Shown here piece by piece: positions 34,563-41,653 of a stretch of DNA of 64,000 nt. Under the pieces are notes generated by a model. The model made no database searches and had not been told where the DNA came from. It was given only the letters and a program-made list of their open reading frames with translations. The number at the start of each line of letters is the position of its first letter. Within the stretch, counting starts at the first letter, position 1. This DNA is from Planctomycetota bacterium (GTDB lineage: Bacteria > Planctomycetota > Planctomycetia > Pirellulales > Pirellulaceae). The position numbers and the translations under genes were made by a program. The stretch lies in contig JACNKX010000061.1 in assembly GCA_014381825.1 (NCBI GenBank), forward strand, positions 62,001-126,000, in the 5' to 3' direction.

Positions 34563-35082
34563 GGTCGCCCGCTACTTTGATTGCGTCATTCAGCTGTTGC
34601 AGAACAAGCGAAGTCGCTTCTCGTTGTCGCTGCGACCTCGTCGTACTAGTAAGCACATGTCGATACGTCATCACGTCAGTCGACGACTTCTCCGTCCGCG
34701 CCGCAGCGCAGCGAGCAATTCCGATATACACCAGTCCATCAAGCCGTTTCGGTGCGTTCGGGCCCAGATGGCCAGTGACGGACGCTGACCAATCCGCCTC
34801 GGGTGTCATCGCCAATATCCCCGCAGCCATCTCGCGAGCGACGATCGCGCTGACCGGGCCAGGCCGCACTAAGTTTGCGCTCGAAACGTCAAGCCACTGA
34901 TGCTTGGTGTCGTTTCGATAGGTAACCGCCGAACCGCAGAGATAGTCCGAAATGCCTGGCACTTTAGCCAACGAAGCGGCGACCAATCCAGCAGTGCAAC
35001 TCTCGGCGAAGACGACTCTTAATTCTGCCCGGTTCAGCGTCCTTGCAAGTCGTCGCGCGTCACTCGATAGATTGGCCATCAT
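34552..35082 (-). CDS. pncC: CinA C-terminal domain amidase (NMN deamidase-like)
   Basis: PncC hydrolyses nicotinamide mononucleotide to nicotinate mononucleotide, recycling the NMN made by NAD-dependent DNA ligase. The 176-residue product is the stand-alone CinA C-terminal domain, with VVFAESCTAGLVAASLAKVP, SDYLCGSAVTYRNDTKHQWL and ASVTGHLGPNAPKRLDGLVY. The family usually has ESCTGG; here Ala replaces the first Gly. Its stop region overlaps the adenylyltransferase start, and its start overlaps the stop of the upstream gene (ATGATG). Confidence 0.87.
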   Translation of the reverse strand: MMANLSSDARRLARTLNRAELRVVFAESCTAGLVAASLAKVPGISDYLCGSAVTYRNDTKHQWLDVSSANLVRPGPVSAIVAREMAAGILAMTPEADWSASVTGHLGPNAPKRLDGLVYIGIARCAAARTEKSSTDVMTYRHVLTSTTRSQRQREATSLVLQQLNDAIKVAGDHDD

Positions 35083-35513
35083 TCTTCCGCGTTACAGTCG
35101 CCTGGGTCACTAACGTCATAAGCGTCGCGTTCAAACGGATTGTCGCGATACGCATCTCGGCCCGCAAGCCACAACCAGAGGGACGCGAGCAAGTAAGCGG
35201 GCAGGAAGAGCGGTCCCCAGCGTTCATACTGTCGGACATGAACCATCTCATGATCTCGCGTGATATCCAAAGCGGCATCGGTCTTGCCGAGAATCGTATG
35301 CCCCAAGGTCATCGCCAACACAAACTGACCATTCGGCATACATTCGAGAACCCAGCGAGCGAAGCCGCCGTGAAATTCAAGCACATGGCCTCGCCTCTGC
35401 GCGGCTCCGCCCATTAGTAGTCCAATGCATCCAGCAGACAATCCGAGTAACGTAGCTGGCGAGGCCCACATCCATAAGATAGCTGTCCAGGCTCCGCGGG
35501 CAAACGATTTCAT
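35079..35513 (-). CDS. Small membrane protein with an HExxH metal motif
   Basis: The 144-residue product has one or two membrane segments near residues 12-36 and another at about 101-117, flanking a central domain with TRDHEMVHVRQYERWG. HEMVH at 88-92 is the zincin HExxH pattern and could make it a membrane-embedded or periplasmic metalloprotease, but no third ligand is obvious and the family is not recognised. The ATG at 35513 is preferred to one at 35549, which would overlap the upstream deacetylase gene. Confidence 0.68.
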   Translation of the reverse strand: MKSFARGAWTAILWMWASPATLLGLSAGCIGLLMGGAAQRRGHVLEFHGGFARWVLECMPNGQFVLAMTLGHTILGKTDAALDITRDHEMVHVRQYERWGPLFLPAYLLASLWLWLAGRDAYRDNPFERDAYDVSDPGDCNAEE

Positions 35514-35529
35514 ACTTCCCGGCGCTCCT

Positions 35530-36495
35530 TCAACTTCCGTACCATTCACTCATGCCACGTACCGAAGCGAAAACGTGTTTGTAACTTTCGCCGCTGTAAC
35601 CGCCACTCAATAGCATTGCCACGGGGATATCACGCTGACGAAGCTGATCGACGACGAACAAATCTCGTTCTAGGATGTGTTCGGCTTTCACGTTTAAACC
35701 GCCCAACGCATCTCCTTCATACACGTCTGTGCCGGCGTTGTAGATCGCTAGTTCAACGGGTTGCGTTCTAGTCACAGAATCCAGGAATCCGGGCAAGCCC
35801 TCTCTCAATGCTGTCATATACTCGCCGCTAGTGTGGCTAGAATTGACCCGGACGTGGCAATCCACGCGATCTTGGGCCACGTAGTCGTAGCAGGGGTAAC
35901 AGGTGTGATTGTATATGTCGAATATGAAAACACGTCGATCATCAATTAACGTGTGGCAGACTCCGTTCCCTTGATGCGCATCCGTGTCGATGTATGCCAC
36001 GCGGGCGTCCTGGCTGATCAATCCCTCTCGTCGAGCCGCATCCACCGCCAACGCGATGTCAGCGTAAATGCAGAAGCCTTCGCCTTGATCGGCCTTCGCG
36101 TGGTGGTAGCCTCCGGATAAATTGACAGCTACGCCATTCTTTATCGCTTCTCGCACGGCAAGAATTGAACCCTTCGTTCCCCATCGCATCGGTCGCAAAA
36201 TGCAACGATTGATCACAAAGTTTGGTAACTTCGCAACGATAGGCAACTCCAGCGCTGCGGCGACGCAATTCGGTTGGCGCAATTGCTCCAAGTACTTCGC
36301 CGAGTGAACACGCAGCAGCTCGTCCCGTGAAACCGGCTGTTCCGGTTTCACGTGCAAATCGCGCAGCCGCGAGCCAAGCTCCCGCTTCAAGCAACGCCAC
36401 GCACGGCTGTACTTCCGCGAATCGAACGGATGTAGTCGTTCGAGGCCGAAGAATCCAATGTCGTATTGCGGACTGTAAACGATTTTCATAATCAC
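35530..36495 (-). CDS. Class IV (HDAC11-like) zinc deacetylase
   Basis: The 321-residue product has the histone-deacetylase fold. Seen directly are the tandem His131-His132 in NLSGGYHHAKADQGEG, zinc ligands Asp172 and His174 in YIDTDAHQGNG and Asp257 in YNAGTDVYEGDALGGL, and the catalytic-Tyr region LSGGYSGE. The YNAGTD-EGD-LGGL wording is that of the class IV branch. Bacterial members remove acyl groups from lysines or small molecules; the target is unknown. It lies in a close-packed minus-strand run, upstream of the NAD-salvage pair. Confidence 0.9.
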   Translation of the reverse strand: MIMKIVYSPQYDIGFFGLERLHPFDSRKYSRAWRCLKRELGSRLRDLHVKPEQPVSRDELLRVHSAKYLEQLRQPNCVAAALELPIVAKLPNFVINRCILRPMRWGTKGSILAVREAIKNGVAVNLSGGYHHAKADQGEGFCIYADIALAVDAARREGLISQDARVAYIDTDAHQGNGVCHTLIDDRRVFIFDIYNHTCYPCYDYVAQDRVDCHVRVNSSHTSGEYMTALREGLPGFLDSVTRTQPVELAIYNAGTDVYEGDALGGLNVKAEHILERDLFVVDQLRQRDIPVAMLLSGGYSGESYKHVFASVRGMSEWYGS

Positions 36496-36568
36496 ACATG
36501 ACGAATCTGGCCCGTCATGTGTTCGCGAGTGGAGTTCGTTTCTCGATCGAATTCTCTAAGACGTCGAT

Positions 36569-37453
36569 TTATCGAGCGACGATTGAGTCAGGCAAGCGAG
36601 GCGTGGCACCCGCCTGAGAGCAGACATACGTGGCAACTTGCGAGGCCCGTTCGTTAACGCGATCGAGATCCATCCCGGCTAGCAATCCAACGGTCATGGC
36701 GGCGGTGAACGCATCACCCGCGCCAACCGTGTCTACGACCTGTGTTGCCACCCCCGCGTGGTCACTCACCTCGAAGCCGCGAATGAGCAAAGCTCCGTGT
36801 GCACCGCGTGTTAACGCAACGAGTTGCAAGTCGAATCGTTGCGACAGCGACTGCATGACTTCTCGATCGTTCCCAGAGAGCTCGCAAAGGTTCGCGAGGA
36901 TTGGCAACTCTTCGTCATTCAATTTTAAGACATTGGCAATCTTTAGCGACTCAAAAATCGCGTCGTCAGAGTAATACGGCGGGCGAAGGTTGACGTCAAA
37001 GATCCGGAGACAAGAGGCAGGCGTTGCACTTACGAAACGGCGAATCGTCTGTTGTGACTGCGGACTTCGTTGACCGAGAGTTCCGAAGCAGACGGCGTCG
37101 GTCTTGGCAGATAACTGCTCAAGTTCCGCGGTCCATTCCAAGTGATCCCAAGCAGTATTGTCGAGGAAGTCGTAACTCGCCTTGCCCTCGGCATCGAGTT
37201 CAATGTGGACGGCTCCCGTCGGAAAATCGCCTTGCTGAACTGCGGACGTATCGACCCCGAGTTCACGAAGAGATTTCAACGCGCGCGCTCCCAACTCGTC
37301 GCGACCGACTGAGCTAATCATACGCGAATTGGCCCCGAGACTCGCCGCATGACTTGCGTAGTTCGCGGGTGCCCCGCCGAATCGTGGGCCACTAGGGAAG
37401 ACGTCCCACAACACTTCTCCTAATCCAACGACAACGGGCTTACGTGCGTTCAA
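36569..37453 (-). CDS. PfkB-family sugar kinase (fructokinase-like)
   Basis: The 294-residue product has the PfkB N-terminal GEVLWDVFPSGPRFGGAPAN and the C-terminal ATP/anion-hole signature DTVGAGDAFTAAMTVGLL with the catalytic Asp. The layout without a long insertion fits fructokinase or a related ketose/ribose kinase; the sugar cannot be decided. It starts inside the stop codon of the DUF952 gene (ATGA). Confidence 0.9.
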   Translation of the reverse strand: MNARKPVVVGLGEVLWDVFPSGPRFGGAPANYASHAASLGANSRMISSVGRDELGARALKSLRELGVDTSAVQQGDFPTGAVHIELDAEGKASYDFLDNTAWDHLEWTAELEQLSAKTDAVCFGTLGQRSPQSQQTIRRFVSATPASCLRIFDVNLRPPYYSDDAIFESLKIANVLKLNDEELPILANLCELSGNDREVMQSLSQRFDLQLVALTRGAHGALLIRGFEVSDHAGVATQVVDTVGAGDAFTAAMTVGLLAGMDLDRVNERASQVATYVCSQAGATPRLPDSIVAR

Positions 37454-37821
37454 TTGTCGTCACCGCTGGCATTTGATTGCAAATTGGGCGGGAAGCGGTG
37501 AGTTCCGTCTGGTCCCAGTGGCAGTTCTGCGACTGACGTCACTGCGTCCAACGCCATGTCGCTGTAAAGGTGTGGAAAGAGTTGGCCGCCGCGAGAGAGT
37601 TCCCAATGCAATCCATTGCCCAGGCGTGCCGCGTCTACTTCGACCAACAGAAGGTCATCTTTGTCAGCGAAGTGCTTGGCGACTGTCTCGACAACTTGAC
37701 TGGCTGTGGAGAAGTGGATGAAGCCGTCTTTCAGATCGATTGGTGCGCCGCGCAAGACGCCGGCCTTCTCTGAATCGGACCACAGCTGCCTTGAAAGGAC
37801 TTTGTAAATTCGGTCTTCCAT
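37450..37821 (-). CDS. DUF952 protein
   Basis: The 123-residue product matches DUF952: IYKVLSRQLW, LKDGFIHFSTASQV, LLLVEVDAARLG, LHWELSRGGQLFPHLYSDM. The family is a small cytoplasmic domain with an ADP-ribosyltransferase-like fold; its function is not established. It is coupled to the downstream PfkB kinase gene through overlapping stop and start codons. Confidence 0.85.
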   Translation of the reverse strand: MEDRIYKVLSRQLWSDSEKAGVLRGAPIDLKDGFIHFSTASQVVETVAKHFADKDDLLLVEVDAARLGNGLHWELSRGGQLFPHLYSDMALDAVTSVAELPLGPDGTHRFPPNLQSNASGDDN

Positions 37822-37832
37822 TTACATGACGA

Positions 37833-38225
37833 TCAGAACGGGATGTCTTCTTCGTCGTAGGCGGCTTCCGAAAGTCCAGCGTTTGGATCACCTTCGTCGA
37901 CGGGCGCAGCACTAGATGCAGAAGATGGCTTACCGCCGAGTACCTTGAAGCCGGTCGCTTCCGCGTTCAGGAAGAATTTAACTTCGCTGTTCGCATCCCT
38001 CTGCCACTTGCGACCAGCCAAGCGATACGAAATCTCGGCTTCGTCGCCGACATTGAGTTCGTCAGCCGAATCGCAGGCATCTTGGATGAACTCGAACGGA
38101 ATATAGTTCGTGAATCGATCGTTATCCTGCTCCAGGACAACAAGTCGCTTACGAAACCCCTTCTGCCCATAAGTCTTCGTTTCTTCGATCAAGTGGACAA
38201 CACCACGCACTTTCGCATCGCTCAT
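37833..38225 (-). CDS. DUF3127 protein with SSB-like acidic C-terminus
   Basis: The 130-residue product has the DUF3127 core (KVRGVVHLIEETKTYGQKGF and YIPFEFIQDACD), which resembles an OB fold, then a disordered Ser/Ala/Asp-rich linker and the end EAAYDEEDIPF. The final EEDIPF is nearly identical to the acidic tip of bacterial single-strand DNA-binding protein that recruits repair partners. A nucleic-acid-binding role is therefore plausible, though not shown for the family. It is the first gene of the minus-strand run, after the terminator-like hairpin of the kinase gene. Confidence 0.84.
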   Translation of the reverse strand: MSDAKVRGVVHLIEETKTYGQKGFRKRLVVLEQDNDRFTNYIPFEFIQDACDSADELNVGDEAEISYRLAGRKWQRDANSEVKFFLNAEATGFKVLGGKPSSASSAAPVDEGDPNAGLSEAAYDEEDIPF

Positions 38226-38328
38226 CTCTGCTTCTTTCCGTTTGATTTGTTTGGATCTTGCAACTGTACTTCAGTCGTCCGCCATCGTAACGCGAAACGG
38301 CGGGGAGATAAATAAGATGCCTCGGACA

Positions 38329-38388
38329 AAAGTGGCTATCACTCTCCGAGTGATGAGCGCTCGTCACTCGGAGAGCGACGGCCACTTT
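38329..38388 (-). terminator. Long hairpin terminator of the sigma/kinase operon
   Basis: A 60-base dyad centred at 38358.5: outer arms AAAGTGGC/GCCACTTT (38329-38336 and 38381-38388), a partly paired internal loop and a perfect 12-base-pair inner stem (CTCTCCGAGTGA with TCACTCGGAGAG, 38342-38353 and 38364-38375). The ten-base centre is itself nearly palindromic. It begins three bases after the kinase stop codon and, read on the minus strand, ends in TTTT, as expected of a factor-independent terminator. Confidence 0.75.
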
Positions 38389-38391
38389 AGC

Positions 38392-40059
38392 TCAATTGGC
38401 CTCCGCAGCAATTCGCTGCCGATAATACTTCAGCCCCGGGAAGAAGAAGCATGCGGCGGAAACCGCCCCAAAGATCAAGTGTCCGAATTCTGGGAACCAG
38501 GCCATTACCGGTGACATCACAAAGAGGGCTGTGGCCTGCAAGTAGAAGGTTCCACTCAGGATTCCGGCTTTGATCACGAATACCATCCCGGCGATCAGCG
38601 GCAACACTGGCGAGAGCGTAAGTGCAGGCAGTCCGAGCCACATCTCGACGAAGAATAACCCGGCAATCGCGACCATACTGGACGCCCAAACGTGGGCGAT
38701 TTGTCGTTCGACAAAGGTCACTGGCCCCATCCTCCTTCGTAGCCACCAGAATACGCCGGCCCAGATCCAAATCCCCATCGTCCACAACGCCATGTAGATC
38801 CAACGGTCTACTTCCATCCACTGCAGGACATTCGTTAACGCACTGGCGCTGAACAATGCCAAACTGTGCCACATCCAGAGCAACCCCCAATTCTCCAAGA
38901 TTACCGAGTGGTGGGTCTCGCGAAACATCTGCGACATAACTTGTCCGAAGCGTCCGCTACTAGCCGAGATTGCCTCGTCATTGAGATACGCATTCAGATC
39001 ATCCGCCAAGCCGCCGGCGCTCTCGTAACGAAGGTCGATTGGCTTTTGGAGACAACGCAGCGCTATCATCTCCAGATCACGATCGACTCGCGGATTCACG
39101 ATGCGCGGGGAGACGACATCTTGCTCGAGTAACATCAGAATCGTGTCGACTGGCGAGGCTGCTTGGAACGGCGGCTTGCCCGTGAGCATTTGGTAGAGGA
39201 TCGTCCCTAAACTGAAAACGTCGCTCGCCGGGCCGACTTCGCCTCGCGCTCCGGCCGCTTGTTCAGGTGCCATATAAGCGGGCGTTCCTAGAATTGCGCC
39301 CGTCCGAGTCAGGCTCTCGGCTTCTTGCACTCGCTTGGCCAAGCCGAAGTCTGTCACATGAGGTTGCCCGTCGGTATCGATCAGGATATTCGACGGCTTT
39401 AAGTCGCGATGCAACACGCCTCGCTGATGCGCATAGTGGATCGCGCGCGCGACACGAGCGAGGATCTTGGCCCCTTCCTTCGGCGAGACTAGTCCGTCGG
39501 TGAGCCGCCGTGTCAGCGTTTCGCCGCGAACGTACTTCATGCTGAAATACGGCTGTCCATCGATTTCGCCAACTTCATAAACAGGCACGATGCCCGGATG
39601 ATCGAGTCTTCCCGCCGACTCCGCTTCGGCTTGAAATCTTTCGCGATCGGCGACCGAAGCGAGCTGCCCCAGCAGAATCATCTTCAAGGCAACTTCGCGG
39701 TTCAAACTGATTTGCGTAGCGCGATAGACGATGCCCATACCTCCGCGACCGAGCTCTTCGAGCAGTTCATAGTCACCGAATCGACAAGGCAAGTCGAACG
39801 ACCGCGCCGGTGCGTCTCGCGAAGATCCCGAAGATAACGTCGCTTGTAGCTCGCTGCTCCCCGCCGCATCAGCGATCATTACGGCGCCCCAAAGTTCACG
39901 CAGTTCATCCGCAAACTCGGGATGTTGTTCGCAAACCGTGTTGATGTCGACGTGCTGCCCGTCGTTGGCGAGATCAGTTAGATCAGCCAGAAGCAAAGCG
40001 AGTTGTTCGTCGCGTTCGACGTTTGGTTCGATCGTCATGGTGGTGGAAAATTGCCTCAC
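38392..40059 (-). CDS. Membrane Ser/Thr protein kinase paired with ECF sigma factor
   Basis: The 555-residue product has an N-terminal helical region of about 80 residues typical of planctomycete kinases, then a Hanks-type kinase domain (about 93-350): LGRGGMGIVYRATQ, the VALKMI lysine, HRDLKPSNILID and DFGLAKRV. The C-terminal 170 residues hold about six membrane helices in place of an outer sensor domain. The start is GTG at 40059 or, equally possible, ATG at 40038. It follows the ECF sigma gene after 13 bases, the ECF-kinase pairing known from this phylum, where the kinase is thought to control sigma activity. Confidence 0.93.
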   Translation of the reverse strand: MRQFSTTMTIEPNVERDEQLALLLADLTDLANDGQHVDINTVCEQHPEFADELRELWGAVMIADAAGSSELQATLSSGSSRDAPARSFDLPCRFGDYELLEELGRGGMGIVYRATQISLNREVALKMILLGQLASVADRERFQAEAESAGRLDHPGIVPVYEVGEIDGQPYFSMKYVRGETLTRRLTDGLVSPKEGAKILARVARAIHYAHQRGVLHRDLKPSNILIDTDGQPHVTDFGLAKRVQEAESLTRTGAILGTPAYMAPEQAAGARGEVGPASDVFSLGTILYQMLTGKPPFQAASPVDTILMLLEQDVVSPRIVNPRVDRDLEMIALRCLQKPIDLRYESAGGLADDLNAYLNDEAISASSGRFGQVMSQMFRETHHSVILENWGLLWMWHSLALFSASALTNVLQWMEVDRWIYMALWTMGIWIWAGVFWWLRRRMGPVTFVERQIAHVWASSMVAIAGLFFVEMWLGLPALTLSPVLPLIAGMVFVIKAGILSGTFYLQATALFVMSPVMAWFPEFGHLIFGAVSAACFFFPGLKYYRQRIAAEAN

Positions 40060-40072
40060 GCCAAGGCGCGAA

Positions 40073-40705
40073 TCATTCTGTGTCTTCCTCGTTTCCCGTT
40101 AGCATCTTGCGCAATCTCCTCACCGCACGAAGATATCTCATGCTCGCTGCGGGTTCACTAAGGTCGAGTGCTTGAGCGACCTCTTGGTTCGAGAGCTGTT
40201 CGTAGTGGCGCATGATGATAATCTCGCCGTCCTGCTCGCCGAGTTCCGTGATCGCTGCTTCGACGCGTTTGGCCATCTCGCGTTGTGTCGCTGCGGCGGC
40301 TGGCGTTAGTTCACCGTCGCATAAATGTGCAGCGAGATCCATCGTGGAATGATCGTCGGCTCCCGGAACGGCCAGCCCTTGTTCGCGATCAACCGATCGC
40401 TTTTGCGAGCCACGATGGCGTCGGTGCGCATCGATGATGCGATCCTTTGCGATGTGCCGGAGCCAAAGATGAAATGGCATAACCGGGTTCGCGATGTAAT
40501 CCTGCAGCCGGCGACTCGCATCGATCATGACATCTTGGACAACGTCACTGACAGCCACACGACCACGAATCTTCTGATCCAGGCGCATCTGAACCATCCG
40601 CAGAACCGCATCGCGATGCCGCTCGATCAGGCGATTTATAGCGTCGTCGTTGCCCTCTTTTGCGCCGAGGAGCAGTTCTTCCGTCTTGTCGTCAGTAGGC
40701 CACAT
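40073..40705 (-). CDS. ECF sigma factor (planctomycete kinase-associated group)
   Basis: The 210-residue product has a region 2 with RVAVSDVVQDVMIDASRRL and MPFHLWLRHIAKDRIIDAHR and a region 4 with LGEQDGEIIIMRHYEQLSNQ followed by the helix-turn-helix EVAQALDLSEPAASMRYLRA. This is the large planctomycete ECF type that is encoded beside Ser/Thr kinases. An extended inverted repeat lies eight bases upstream of the start codon. Confidence 0.93.
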   Translation of the reverse strand: MWPTDDKTEELLLGAKEGNDDAINRLIERHRDAVLRMVQMRLDQKIRGRVAVSDVVQDVMIDASRRLQDYIANPVMPFHLWLRHIAKDRIIDAHRRHRGSQKRSVDREQGLAVPGADDHSTMDLAAHLCDGELTPAAAATQREMAKRVEAAITELGEQDGEIIIMRHYEQLSNQEVAQALDLSEPAASMRYLRAVRRLRKMLTGNEEDTE

Positions 40706-40713
40706 GGTTTGGC

Positions 40714-40783
40714 AGAGGTCAGAACTCAGAAGTCAGAGACCAGACTGAAAAATCTGGCTTCTGACTTCCGACCGCTGACTTCT
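40714..40783. repeat. Short-word inverted repeat upstream of ECF sigma gene
   Basis: GAAGTCAGA..CCAGA (40729-40744) pairs with TCTGG..TCTGACTTC (40753-40768) around the loop CTGAAAAA, with two mismatches. An outer pair AGAGGTCAG/CTGACTTCT (40714-40722 and 40775-40783) extends the dyad with one G-T pair. The word TCAGAAGTCAG recurs within it. It would fold into a strong hairpin in the 5' leader of the sigma gene. Confidence 0.75.
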
Positions 40784-40949
40784 ACAACGCCTCCAAAAAG
40801 TTGGATTCCGCTCGGCGAATTCAATCCGCAGCTAAAAACTTGCCACTTATTATCCTCTAGCGACTAACAAATCGACAAGATCTGCGTCATTAGGGTAGAC
40901 GCGTTCCCCATTTCTAACTGATTTGCCGGCCCTAAGTGCTGAATACGAT

Positions 40950-40971
40950 GGAGTTTTCTGCTAAAAACTCC
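40950..40971. promoter_or_regulatory. Perfect dyad upstream of second ECF sigma gene
   Basis: GGAGTTTT (40950-40957) and AAAACTCC (40964-40971) form a perfect eight-base-pair inverted repeat with a six-base centre, 57 bases before the GTG start at 41029. No T-tract follows on either strand. An operator or leader hairpin is possible. Confidence 0.4.
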
Positions 40972-41028
40972 TGGAAGGTGAATCCGCCAGGCTCGCCGTC
41001 TCGTCTAATTTAGCGAAGAGGCGTTCGT

Positions 41029-41571
41029 GTGACCGAAGTAGCTCGCCAGCCAAAGGCTCAAAGAGATACCGATTGCGGTAAGCTCGAAAATGCTTTTGCG
41101 CAATACCAGGGCGAGTTGCTTGGGACACTGTATTATCTGGTCGGCAACATCGAGGACGCTCGCGACGCCCTGCAGGAGACGTTTGTCAAATGCTGGCGCC
41201 ACAAGGACCAAGTCGCCGGGGTCGAGAACCTCAAGGCTTGGATTTTCCGCATCGCTCTGAATACGGGGCGAGATTTGCGGCAAACTGCGTGGCGTCGCAA
41301 ACGAACGGGCCTGCCAGAAGACGAGAGTATTGTGGAGAGTACGGCTGCAGGCCCCATGGCTATCGCAACTCGCAATGAGCAGCTTGAACGGCTGAGCAAC
41401 GCGATTCGCGGTCTGCGCGGCGAGGAGCAAGAAGTGTTCCTCTTGCGTCAGAACGGTCAATTGAAGTACGAGGAGATCGCCGAAGCAGCGGGCATTCCGC
41501 TCGGCACGGTGAAGACTCGAATGCGGCTTGCACTGACGAAGTTAAGAGAAGTACTGGCGGAAGAGGAGTGA
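41029..41571 (+). CDS. ECF sigma factor
   Basis: The 180-residue product has region 2 with YQGELLGTLYYLVGNIEDARDAL, QETFVKCWRHKD and LKAWIFRIALNTGRDLRQTAW and region 4 with LRGEEQEVFLLRQNGQLKYE and the helix-turn-helix IAEAAGIPLGTVKTRMRLAL. The start is GTG with GAAGAGG seven bases upstream. The next gene encodes a protein with an anti-sigma-like N-terminus, so the two probably form a regulatory pair. Confidence 0.92.
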   Translation: MTEVARQPKAQRDTDCGKLENAFAQYQGELLGTLYYLVGNIEDARDALQETFVKCWRHKDQVAGVENLKAWIFRIALNTGRDLRQTAWRRKRTGLPEDESIVESTAAGPMAIATRNEQLERLSNAIRGLRGEEQEVFLLRQNGQLKYEEIAEAAGIPLGTVKTRMRLALTKLREVLAEEE

Positions 41572-41573
41572 AC

Positions 41574-41631
41574 AGTAAGTAGTAGTTAGTCGTCAGTAGG
41601 TAGTTGCTCGATTTGCTACCTACTACTTACT
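41574..41631. repeat. GTAGTA-word repeat with two alternative hairpins
   Basis: AGTAAGTAGTAGTTAG (41574-41589) can pair with CTACCTACTACTTACT (41616-41631), 15 of 16 positions. The competing AGTAGGTAG (41595-41603) can pair with CTACCTACT (41616-41624). The words continue as direct repeats to 41640. It fills the gap between the ECF sigma gene and its partner, where it could act as a switch or attenuator. Confidence 0.7.
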
Positions 41632-41653
41632 ACCTACTACCGACTCGGCTCAA

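Larger units (their letters stand above)
40706..41028. other. Divergent regulatory gap between two sigma-factor genes
   Basis: These 323 bases separate two divergently read ECF sigma genes and contain no open frame of interest. They hold a 70-base imperfect dyad next to the minus-strand gene and a separate perfect hairpin (40950-40971) nearer the plus-strand gene. Auto-regulated promoters of both genes are expected here; no -35/-10 pair stands out. Confidence 0.6.
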
